A DNA stretch of 15,891 bases from Prevotellaceae bacterium (lineage in GTDB: Bacteria; Bacteroidota; Bacteroidia; Bacteroidales; Bacteroidaceae). The DNA lies in NCBI GenBank assembly GCA_021153165.1, contig JAGKTZ010000043.1:1-15891 (forward strand). The letters run 5' to 3'. Positions 1 through 9,000 of this stretch are shown here, in pieces (the stretch's first letter is position 1; every line of letters starts with the position of its first letter). The notes beneath the pieces are model-generated. The model worked only from the letters and a program-made list of their open reading frames with translations. It was not told where the DNA came from and ran no database searches. A program made the translations under genes and the position numbers.

Positions 1-171
1 AGGATAATAATATTCTTTCATACGTCCTAAGCTACAGAAATAAATATTTAGAAAAGACTGTAGATAATATTTTTTAAGACTGCAGAACAAGGCTTTCTCG
101 AAATAAAATCGTTACTTTGCCTTTAAGAGTAAAATGTAAAGACAAACAACCTTCTTATAAAATACACAGAT
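1..171. other. Leader and intergenic region upstream of the macroglobulin gene; no gene seen
   Basis: The stretch is A/T-rich and I see no coding sequence in it. It carries a short inverted repeat, CTACAG at 32-37 and CTGTAG at 58-63, and a direct repeat AGACTG at 55-60 and 77-82. Neither resembles a standard terminator, because no U tract follows. A weak promoter-like match is listed separately. Confidence 0.5.
112..119 (+). promoter_or_regulatory. Possible Bacteroidetes -7 element for the macroglobulin gene
   Basis: TTACTTTG matches the Bacteroidetes -7 consensus TAnnTTTG at five of the six fixed positions and lies 52 nt before the ATG at 172, a normal leader length. No TTTG-like -33 box is found about 20 nt upstream, so the call is tentative. 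Confidence 0.35.
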
Positions 172-3100
172 ATGTATTTAAAACGAATTATAATCGTCAT
201 CTTTTGTACGACGAGTCTCCTCACGACTTGGGCACAAGGACATAAAAGAATGTGGAACGATGTAGATCAGGCGATACATAGCGATCTGCCCACCACGGCC
301 ATACAATTGCTACACAAAATCAAGGATCTATCGCAGACAGAGCACAACAAACCACAAGAGCTCAAAGCCTATATCCGTCTCTACCACCAGTACGAAAAAG
401 TAGCTGTCGATAGTGCCTCACAATGTTTAGTCGATATGGAGCGCCGCCTTGCCGCCGAGGACGATGCAGTTATGCGTGTGCTTTGGCATCAGGCCTTGAT
501 GAAAATCTACGCCGACAGACATGCTGATACAGCAAGTATTTCTGCGGCACGGCGTCATGGCAAAGCCTCGCTCCTACCCTTCGATGAATTGGGGCAAACC
601 AGTCTTTTGCCTTATCAGGACCTGTTTGAACGCGGCAGTGGTGACGCTTATTTCAGCCAGGATCTTCTCTCTCCAATAGCACGGGAAGTGCTGCAGCAGA
701 ATAGGGTTGTCGACCCTGATCAACGCCCCCAGTTATATGCGCGACTTATAAATTATTATCGTATCAGGGGAAATCGCGAGGCGACGTTGCTATGGACCTT
801 GGATAGCATTAAGCATGCACCTATTTCCTACGAGGTTTTGCCAGAAAACCACAAGTTTAGTGCTTTGTGCCAAGTCGCACAGGAATTTCGCGACCTCCCG
901 CTCAACGCACAGACTTATCTGCAGTTTTTGTCCTTCACCTATTTGCCACAAACCGCCCAGCGCGATAGCATTGTTATGGCTAAGGTGGAAGAAGATCTGC
1001 GTCTGTATCGCCGGAGCAACGAGGCGAAATTGCTGAAAAAGCACCTGGCCGAATTACAACTGGCGCAGGTTGAAATCAGCGGCATGCCACAGGTGCTATA
1101 TCCCGATGAAATGGCACATTTTGTAGTCGAGGGGAAGAATATGCAACGGGCAGAACTACGACTGTATCGTCTCGGAATAAATGCCGCACAAGTTCATCAA
1201 TTGCGAAAGGGGGAGGTGCAATGGAAGAAGTATCGTCAGGGACACCCTACTATATATAATATCAAGACTCCGACACTGCCGCCTTACCAGATGCTGTCTG
1301 ATACGTTGCACGTCTCGGTGGCAGAGCCCGGCATCTATGAGTGCGCCCTCTACGTGAACGGCAAGTGGGAAAAATCCGACATCATGCACGTCAGCCGTGT
1401 GCGTCCTTTGTGGATAAACGTCGAGAAAGACTCGGTGCGCGTAGTCTTGTTGGATGCACGAAGCGGAAAAGTGGAATTAGGCGGTGAAATCGTTCTTTTT
1501 GGCAAAGACGGCAACAAAGAGAGGAGCATCTACGCCGACAAAGATGGTTGTTTCCTTCTGTCAGGCGAGATGTTGGGGCAAAACTATATGGCCAAGGTGG
1601 GCAGAGATGAATATATGTTGCCATTTACCCCTGCTAAAGATTATTATAGGTCCTACGACCATCACACGATGCGTAGCGAAACGACTCTGCAGTTATTTGC
1701 CGATCGTGCGATATACCGCCCAGGGCAAACGGTTCGTATTGCCGGCGTCGCATTTACCAAACGCGGCGACGATTATAATACAGAACCCAAATTTCCTATC
1801 ACACTTCGTCTCTACGATGTCAATCGCAAGGAAATCCAGACGTGGGAAGTTTTCTCCGATAAAATGGGCAATTTTAATGCAGACTTCACCTTGCCCCAAG
1901 CATGTCTGACGGGCCACTTCTCTGTCGTAGCACAAGGGAAAGGCGGTCAAAGCACTTCTCTGCGATTCAGAGTGGAGGAATACAAGCGTCCCACATTTAC
2001 CGCAATAATCAACGACCCGACAGCATCATACGCATTGGGCGATACAATAGTCCTGGTTGGCAATGCACGAAGTTACACGGATTTGCCTGTAGTCGGCGCC
2101 AAAGTAAAATGGCGCCTGAACCGTACGTCATGGTATTATACCGAGCAGAAACAATATCAAACCAGCGGTGAATGCAATACCGATGAAAACGGACAATTCC
2201 GTATCCCCGCTTATTTGTGTGGCACTACGGAGAAAAAGGATTTCGCCCACTTTCAACGCTACTTTTATACCATAAATTATGATGTGACGGCGGAGAATGG
2301 AGAGACCGCCTCGGGCAGCATCGTCCTACAGGCAGGCACCAAAAGCTATTGGCTGGATGCTAATTGGCCGGATGTCGTTTGTCGCGAGTCTACTCCCCAA
2401 CTGCAGGTCAATTGCCTTAATGCAGCGGGCAAAGCGCAGGAAAAAGAATTGCAGTATGCGCTATGGAAATATGATACGGACAAATCAGGCGCCCTGGCGG
2501 ATAGTATTTGCGTGGCTACGGGAAGTTTGATTGCTGGTAGACCTGTGAGCGCCGAGGTCCTGACAAATGCTTCTTCGGGTAAGTATATGTGGAAATTCTC
2601 CCTTTTGGAAAATGGCAAGGTTTTGGAAACTTTGCGCAGAGACTTTATCCTTTTCTCCGAGACCGACACCAAAGTAACGGACTCATCGGTATTTTGGCAC
2701 CACATCAGACATAGCAAGAAGCAGGATTCGGCTTATGTGATGATAGGTTCGGCTTGTGATAGCGTCACCCTATTCTGCGACAAATTTGTAGGCGGAAAGT
2801 TGTTGGAAAGTCAACGGATCGCATTTTCAGATTCAATAGTTAAGTTCAATTTAGCCTATCATCCATCGTACGGCGAAAGTGCGCGTTGGTGCTTTGCTTT
2901 TATGAAGAACAGCCAGGTTTATACCTTTAGCGTGGATGTGTTGCGACCTGCACCCGAAAAGAAGCTTTGTTTGAATTGGGAAACGTTTCGTTCGCATTTG
3001 ACGCCTGGGCAAAAGGAAGAGTGGAGACTTTCTATCAAATACCCCAATGGTAAACCCGCAGAAGCTTCACTTATGGCAAGAATGTACGACGCTTCGCTGG

Positions 3101-5760
3101 ATGCTTTCCTACGTCAAGATTGGCGTTTCTCTAATATCGCATTTCCGCGCCGTTTGAATTATCGCTATTGGCATTGGTCACAATATTATAATACTACATT
3201 GTGGTTCCATGATGTCTTGCGCAAGAGATACCACTATACACCTTTGACATTCGCACAGTGGGACAATTCTATTTTCTACGATGAAATGGAGGAAAATATG
3301 TTGTATCAGACTGCCGTTCCAAGGGTGAAAATGAGTGCAACCAGACAAGCTTCGGCGAAGAGGAGTAATGCGATGGGCGAAACCTACCTAGCGAAAGATA
3401 TGGCAACGGCTGAGCGCACGATGGATGCTTTGCCTGTGCAGGAGGTTAAACCCCGAACAAATTTTGCAGAGACGGCGTTCTTTTATCCCAACCTAAGGAC
3501 CGACGAAGCGGGCTGTGTGAAGATTTGCTTCACTCTGCCGCAAAGTTTGACGACGTGGCGTTTCGACGCTCTGGCACATACGGCGCACATGGATTATGGT
3601 AGTTTGGACACCACAGTAGTGGCGAGAAAAGAATTCATGGTTCAGCCCTCTTTGCCAAGGTTTGTTCGTTCGGGCGATAAGTTTGCTGTGCCTGTGACGT
3701 TGCAAAATCTGTCGCAGCAGTCACTCCGTCCCAACGTAGTGCTGACAATTGTGAATGAAGCGACGGGAGAGCATATTTATAAGCAGGAAAAATGCCATTT
3801 CATCGGAGCTGGCACATCGGGAACCTTGACTTTCGAGTGCGAGGTACCCAAAGACACTGACCCCACGTTGTGGATTTGCCGCGCGACGGCACAGAGTGAA
3901 CACTTTGCGGATGGCGAGGAGCACTACCTACCCGTTTTGTCCGACAGAGTGGAGATTTCTCGCTCCGTTCCCTTCACTTTTATCGACAAAGGTACGCAGA
4001 CGATTCAATTAGATTCGCTATTGCAAGCCGAGGGTCGTCGTAATCACACTTTGACCATAGGCGTGACCAGCCACCCTACGTGGACTGCCGTGCAGGCGTT
4101 GCCTGTTTTGACAGACAAGAAATGTTATGGCGCCAGAGATTGGGCGGCGCAATATTATGCCTTGGAAATGTCAAAATTCATAGCAAATGGGAATCCTGCA
4201 ATCAAAGATGCCGTCTTGGCACAAAAGGGAAGTGGCAAGGAAATCAAGGAAAGAAATCTGGAGGGCTTGGACAGTAATACGCCATGGTTGTCGTATGCAG
4301 AAAGAGAGGCGAAACGTGGCGAAGAACTCACGAAATTGTTTGACGAGGGTAGTTGGGCGGTGAAGATGGCTACGGCTTATGAACAATTGAAAGGACATCA
4401 GAATGCCGATGGTTCATGGAGTTGGTTCAAGGGTATGCAGGGGAATTACAGCATTACCCTAAACATTGCCACACTCTTGGCAAGAGCGGAATCGACTACG
4501 CACAATACAAAAAGCGCAACGATGCTGACCTCGGCAATGAAATATATTGACGCGGAAATAGCAAATCAGGTAAAAAATCTACGATTAAATCGCGAGAAAG
4601 ATAAACAAACACCCCTTCTGACCTCATCTCAAATCAACTATCTGTATCTATGTGCGATTTATGGTAAGGCGCTGAATAATGATGGAGAATATCTGCTGAA
4701 TTTGGCCAAAGAACAGTTGGCGCAATATCCGCTTCACAGCAAACCCCAACTGGCTGTGGTGATGGCAAAGTATGGCAAAGTGGAACAAGTAGTGGCTTTG
4801 CTGAAAAGCCTCGACGAATATATGGTAGAATCTCCGACTATGGGCAAATATTACGACAGCAGAAAAATGCGAGATGTATCCGAGTCGCAACGCCTGTTGA
4901 TGCAAACGGCCACACTCGAAGCCATGAGTTTGCAAAAGGATGATTTTTGCGATGAAATCGAGAAAATTCGTCTCAACCTCGTGCAATCCCTGCGCACACA
5001 AGTATGGGAGGATGCACCATCTGTGACAGATGCGCTTCACGCCCTATTGTTGCCTGCTGGCGGTCAGAACAAGTGGGTGAAAGGGCTTGAAATGAAGCCT
5101 ACAGTATATTATACATTGTATGCGGGCCGACACATTGTGGATGCGCCGTCTGACAAAGATTACACTACAGCTTTGGGTAATTATAAAAAGGTGTATGATC
5201 AGAGCAATTCGTCTTTGTTTACAAGCAAAGGGGCACCTAAGCAACAAATCAGCCTGAGACTTCGACAAGACTCAGAGGGATTGGCGTGGGGCTATGCAAC
5301 GGCTACTTTTACCCAACCCCTGTCCAATGTGCAACAATCCGGCGCAGGATTTACGATGAATGCCGTGTGCGAAGTACTACGAGAAGGCAAATGGGAGAGA
5401 GTGAATGACAAAACAAAGTTGGCAGTAGGAGAGCGCATAAGATTAGTGATGAATATCAGTGCAGACAGGTATTACGATTTCGTACGCCTGACCCTGCAAC
5501 ATCCTTGTGGTTTGGTGCCCGCACGCCCACTGTCGGGCTATGCTTATAGCGGCAGTTTGTGGGCCTACCGCGCCGTGTCGGATACAGAAACGCTCCATTT
5601 CATCGAAGAAATCAAGAAGGGAGAATCCATATATGTGGAAGAGTATCTCGTGAATAGAGCAGGCAAGTTCCAATTCGGCACGATGCAAATCCAATGTGTG
5701 ATGGCACCTGAATTTTCAGGTACTTCCATATTACCTTTTAGGACTATTGCGGCAGAATAG
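172..5760 (+). CDS. Exported alpha-2-macroglobulin family protein without thioester motif (1862 aa)
   Basis: Bacterial alpha-2-macroglobulins are periplasmic or surface proteins thought to trap attacking proteases. Residues 1-22 form a signal peptide (hydrophobic run, then TTWAQ) with no lipobox, so it is probably not a lipoprotein. Residues about 25-300 look helical and TPR-like. Macroglobulin beta domains follow, including the MG2 hallmark DRAIYRPGQ at 511-519. The A2M core starts near FAETAFFYP at 1098 and contains LTTWRFDALAH and a PRFVRSGDKF-type stretch. The helical thioester-domain fold follows (VQALPVL before C1318, DGSWSWFKGM from 1413). The C-terminal MG10-like region is about 1640-1862 (DRYYDFVRL from 1765, LSGYAYSG). 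The reactive CxEQ motif is absent: the matching stretch reads KKCYGARD around C1318. No pbpC partner gene is adjacent, unlike E. coli yfhM. Length fits the Bacteroidetes type. Family assignment is firm; the biological role is inference. Confidence 0.93.
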   Translation: MYLKRIIIVIFCTTSLLTTWAQGHKRMWNDVDQAIHSDLPTTAIQLLHKIKDLSQTEHNKPQELKAYIRLYHQYEKVAVDSASQCLVDMERRLAAEDDAVMRVLWHQALMKIYADRHADTASISAARRHGKASLLPFDELGQTSLLPYQDLFERGSGDAYFSQDLLSPIAREVLQQNRVVDPDQRPQLYARLINYYRIRGNREATLLWTLDSIKHAPISYEVLPENHKFSALCQVAQEFRDLPLNAQTYLQFLSFTYLPQTAQRDSIVMAKVEEDLRLYRRSNEAKLLKKHLAELQLAQVEISGMPQVLYPDEMAHFVVEGKNMQRAELRLYRLGINAAQVHQLRKGEVQWKKYRQGHPTIYNIKTPTLPPYQMLSDTLHVSVAEPGIYECALYVNGKWEKSDIMHVSRVRPLWINVEKDSVRVVLLDARSGKVELGGEIVLFGKDGNKERSIYADKDGCFLLSGEMLGQNYMAKVGRDEYMLPFTPAKDYYRSYDHHTMRSETTLQLFADRAIYRPGQTVRIAGVAFTKRGDDYNTEPKFPITLRLYDVNRKEIQTWEVFSDKMGNFNADFTLPQACLTGHFSVVAQGKGGQSTSLRFRVEEYKRPTFTAIINDPTASYALGDTIVLVGNARSYTDLPVVGAKVKWRLNRTSWYYTEQKQYQTSGECNTDENGQFRIPAYLCGTTEKKDFAHFQRYFYTINYDVTAENGETASGSIVLQAGTKSYWLDANWPDVVCRESTPQLQVNCLNAAGKAQEKELQYALWKYDTDKSGALADSICVATGSLIAGRPVSAEVLTNASSGKYMWKFSLLENGKVLETLRRDFILFSETDTKVTDSSVFWHHIRHSKKQDSAYVMIGSACDSVTLFCDKFVGGKLLESQRIAFSDSIVKFNLAYHPSYGESARWCFAFMKNSQVYTFSVDVLRPAPEKKLCLNWETFRSHLTPGQKEEWRLSIKYPNGKPAEASLMARMYDASLDAFLRQDWRFSNIAFPRRLNYRYWHWSQYYNTTLWFHDVLRKRYHYTPLTFAQWDNSIFYDEMEENMLYQTAVPRVKMSATRQASAKRSNAMGETYLAKDMATAERTMDALPVQEVKPRTNFAETAFFYPNLRTDEAGCVKICFTLPQSLTTWRFDALAHTAHMDYGSLDTTVVARKEFMVQPSLPRFVRSGDKFAVPVTLQNLSQQSLRPNVVLTIVNEATGEHIYKQEKCHFIGAGTSGTLTFECEVPKDTDPTLWICRATAQSEHFADGEEHYLPVLSDRVEISRSVPFTFIDKGTQTIQLDSLLQAEGRRNHTLTIGVTSHPTWTAVQALPVLTDKKCYGARDWAAQYYALEMSKFIANGNPAIKDAVLAQKGSGKEIKERNLEGLDSNTPWLSYAEREAKRGEELTKLFDEGSWAVKMATAYEQLKGHQNADGSWSWFKGMQGNYSITLNIATLLARAESTTHNTKSATMLTSAMKYIDAEIANQVKNLRLNREKDKQTPLLTSSQINYLYLCAIYGKALNNDGEYLLNLAKEQLAQYPLHSKPQLAVVMAKYGKVEQVVALLKSLDEYMVESPTMGKYYDSRKMRDVSESQRLLMQTATLEAMSLQKDDFCDEIEKIRLNLVQSLRTQVWEDAPSVTDALHALLLPAGGQNKWVKGLEMKPTVYYTLYAGRHIVDAPSDKDYTTALGNYKKVYDQSNSSLFTSKGAPKQQISLRLRQDSEGLAWGYATATFTQPLSNVQQSGAGFTMNAVCEVLREGKWERVNDKTKLAVGERIRLVMNISADRYYDFVRLTLQHPCGLVPARPLSGYAYSGSLWAYRAVSDTETLHFIEEIKKGESIYVEEYLVNRAGKFQFGTMQIQCVMAPEFSGTSILPFRTIAAE

Positions 5761-5764
5761 TCCT
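5740..5764 (+). terminator. Hairpin overlapping the macroglobulin stop codon
   Basis: AGGACTATT (5740-5748) pairs perfectly with AATAGTCCT (5756-5764) around a 7-nt loop, so the TAG stop lies inside the 3' arm. A pyrimidine-rich stretch follows rather than a true U tract. It may help end or stabilise the transcript; a classical intrinsic terminator is not proven. Confidence 0.4.
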
Positions 5765-5796
5765 GCTTCTTCTCCCCACAAAAGATGATATTTTCA

Positions 5797-5895
5797 CAAA
5801 CTTAGACCTTGTCGAAAAAAACTTAGACCTTTTTGAAATTTCGCGACGTCTCGTTAAAAAAAGGTCTAGGTTTTTTCGAAAAAGGTCTAGGTTTG
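5797..5895 (+). repeat. Palindromic intergenic element, copy A (99 bp, core 5825-5867)
   Basis: Two 38-nt arms, 5797-5834 and 5858-5895, pair symmetrically around a 23-nt loop. By hand there are 32 Watson-Crick pairs, 2 G-U pairs and 4 mismatches (5811, 5813-5815). Each arm contains AGACCTT or its complement AAGGTCT twice, exactly 21 bp apart (5804 and 5825; 5861 and 5882). The 43-nt core (AGACCTTTTT, a loop holding AAATTTCGCGACG and CTCGTT, then AAAAAGGTCT) recurs at 9841 and 15793 with identical length. It lies between the macroglobulin gene and the promoter of the GH95 gene. T6 at 5871-5876 follows the inner stem, so termination is one possible role. Confidence 0.85.
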
Positions 5896-5936
5896 TTAAA
5901 AGTGCCCTAAGCCGTCGTACAATTTTAACTAAAAAG

Positions 5937-5968
5937 TCTGTCATTTATATAAATATTGTGTATCTTTG
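5937..5968 (+). promoter_or_regulatory. Bacteroidetes-type promoter of the GH95 gene
   Basis: TATCTTTG at 5961-5968 is a full match to the -7 consensus TAnnTTTG. TCTG at 5937-5940 is a 3/4 match to the -33 box TTTG at a 20-nt spacing. The start codon at 6026 would then have a leader of about 50 nt that is A/T-rich. Confidence 0.7.
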
Positions 5969-6025
5969 CCAGACATTGTATAAAATAAAACTCAATTAAC
6001 TAATAACTTTTTAAAACCTTTCACT

Positions 6026-9000
6026 ATGAGAAAAATTTCTCTGATGCTTCTCACCTTCTTCTGCATGATTTTTGCTATGCAGGCACAGCAGGTGACTAGT
6101 CTCTCGCAGTTGAGCAACAACAAGGTTTATACCTTGCGCAGTGCTCGTGCGTTCTTGCTCTACAGTTCTAAGGTTCCCGGCGAAATCGCGTCGAGCACAG
6201 GTAAACTGGTAGGCACAGTGACACAAAACCCCGAGGATCCCAACCAACAATTCCGCATTGAAAAGCAGGGATCAAACTACTACCTCTACAGCGTAGGTGC
6301 TGGCAAGTACGTAGGCTCTAATGGTGGCTTCAGCGCAAGCCCCTCGGCTGCTTTGTCGCTTCAAAACATTGGCGGCAGCTATCCTTGGAAGTTGACCATT
6401 GGTGGCAACGGTATGAACTCTCAAGAAAGCGGTCAGATGGACGCTGGTATCGTTGTGAACAGTTGGACAACAACCGATGCTGGTAACTGCTATGTGATCA
6501 ACGAAGTGGCTGTAGGTCCTCAGACTTACACCGTGTTGACTCTTGGTGCTGACAACGCAAGCGTGACTTACAACGGTAAGGCTTACAAGAATGGCGACAC
6601 ATTTACTGCTGAGGCTGCTGTGAAGAAGAGCGAACTCACTCCTTCTACAGTTAGCGGCAAATTCCCCGTAGTCAAGGTGGACGGCACAACTATCTACCTC
6701 AGCTATTTCGACAACAACACTAAGTTCTACACTATCCGTGGTGGTCATGGTGGTTTCGTAAGTACTGCTGCCGACTATGTTGATGGTGGCAACTTGCTCC
6801 TCTCTAACACCAACACTGCTAAGGACAACAAGGGTATCTGGGCATTCGTAGCTCAAACAGGCGGTGGATACAAGATCTACAACTACTCTACAGGTTTGTT
6901 CAAGGTGTTGGGTATGACAGGTAGTGAAGCTAGCGCTCGTGCTACTATGGTTGACCCCTCTGCTACAAGCCACACTACAGTCTTCGATGGTACTTTCAAC
7001 TTCAACGGTCAAGCTAGCTACATCAAGCTCAAAGGTACATCAAGCAACTATTGGAACAAGCGTGGCGACTATCTCGCATTGTGGAACAACAGTGCTGCTT
7101 CAAACGGCGATACTGGTAGTATGTTCTACATCGAAGAAGTGGACTATGCTAACTATCCCGATGAATACGTACACGAAATCTCTGACATCGAAGGTGTCAA
7201 GACTTTCTCGCCAAAGAATCCTAACACACTTTGGTACACTACTTCTGCTGAAGCTGCAGGCGTAAGCAATCCTTGGATGGAATATGCTTTGCCTCTCGGT
7301 AATGGTGAATTGGGCTGCATGGTATATGGTGGTGTAGCTACAGAAGAATTGCAATTCAACGAAAAGACACTCTGGAGCGGCTCGGCTAACGTAGTCGGTG
7401 CAGGCAGCGGTAACCGTACATTCATGAACTTCGGTTCTTTGTTTATTGCCAACAGAGATGGTAGCCTTTCTGAAGGTGTGACAGACTACGTACGCTACCT
7501 CGATATCGAAGAAGGTATCGCTGGCGTAGAATTCAAGAACGCTAACGGCACAAAGCAAATCCGCAAGTACTTCAGCTCTGCTCCCGACCAAGTAATCGCT
7601 GGTCAATACAAGACTGAAGGTGCTGACAAGCTCAACCTCGTGTTCACTCTCGAACCAGGTACAGGTATCAACGCAGGCAAGGTGGTTTACGAAAACGGTA
7701 CAGCATCATTCTCTGGTGCAATGACTGTGAAATATGCTACACGCTTGCACGTTGTGGCTGACGAAGGTGCAGTAATCACTACTACAGGCAACGGCATCAG
7801 CGTATCAAATGCTACTGAAGTGACATTCTACCTCAAGGGTGCTACCAACTTCAACGGCGACATGAATGTCCTCAACAACTATTTTACAAGCGAAAGCGTT
7901 GCTGATATCGACAACAATGTGAAGAAGACTATCGAAGCAGCTGCAGCTAAGGGCTTCGACGCTGTTGAAAAGGATCACGTAGCAGACTTCACTGCTATCA
8001 CTAAGCGCATGACTTTCGATCTCGGCTTGACTACTCCTACTGTAGATACAAAGACTCTGATCGACAACTACTATCCTAACAACACTGGTGCTAATAGTAA
8101 GGCCAACGACCACTTGTTCCTCGAACAACTCTACTTCCACTTCGGTCGCTACCTCGCTATCAGCTCAAACCGCAAGCCTATCGCTGCGCCAAACAACTTG
8201 CAAGGTATTTGGAATGACAAGGGTGCAGATTCTCCATGGAACTCGGACATCCACACCAACATCAACATCCAAATGAACTACTGGCCAACAGAAATCACTA
8301 ACCTCTCTGACTTGCACAAGCCATTCGTGAACTTCATCATCCGTGGTGCACAAAGCGAAGGTTGGAAGCAAGTGGGTAAGAAGTACAATGGTGGTTACGG
8401 TTGGAGCGTCCTCACCGAAAGCTCACTTTACAACAGTATGAGTACATGGGGTGACAACTACCTCGTAGCAAACGTATGGTACACTAGCCACCTCTGGACA
8501 CACTATCGCTATACTCAAGACAAGGAATTCTTGAAGAAGGCGTTCCCCGTGATGTGGGATTGCGCTCAATTCTGGTTCCACCGTTTGATCCAGGACCGCC
8601 GCGTGAAGGACGGTACCTTTGTTGCACCAGACGAATTCAGTGCTGAACAACACGGCAATGAAAAGGAAGACGGTACAGCTCACGCTCAACAAATGATCAG
8701 CTACTTGTTCCAAAACATCCGCGAAGCTATCGATATCCTCGGTGCTGACCAATTGGGCCTCACTACTGCAGATGTTGAAAAGTTGAACCTCTACCTCGAA
8801 AAGACTGACAACGGTTTGCACACAGAAGTTTACGACGGTGCATGGGGCAACCCATTCAACGGCGTGAAGAAGGGCGAAGAATTGCTCCGCGAATGGAAAT
8901 ACTCTCCATATAGCGTGGGTGAACGTGGCCACCGTCACATCTCTCACTTGATGGCTCTCTTCCCAATGGACCAAATCACTCCTGAAAGCGAATACTTTGT

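Noticed and set aside
5797..5895. CRISPR-like repeat, or insertion sequence ends, for the palindromic elements
   Set aside because: There are only isolated copies kilobases apart, with no spacer array and no cas genes. No transposase or clear target duplication was seen.
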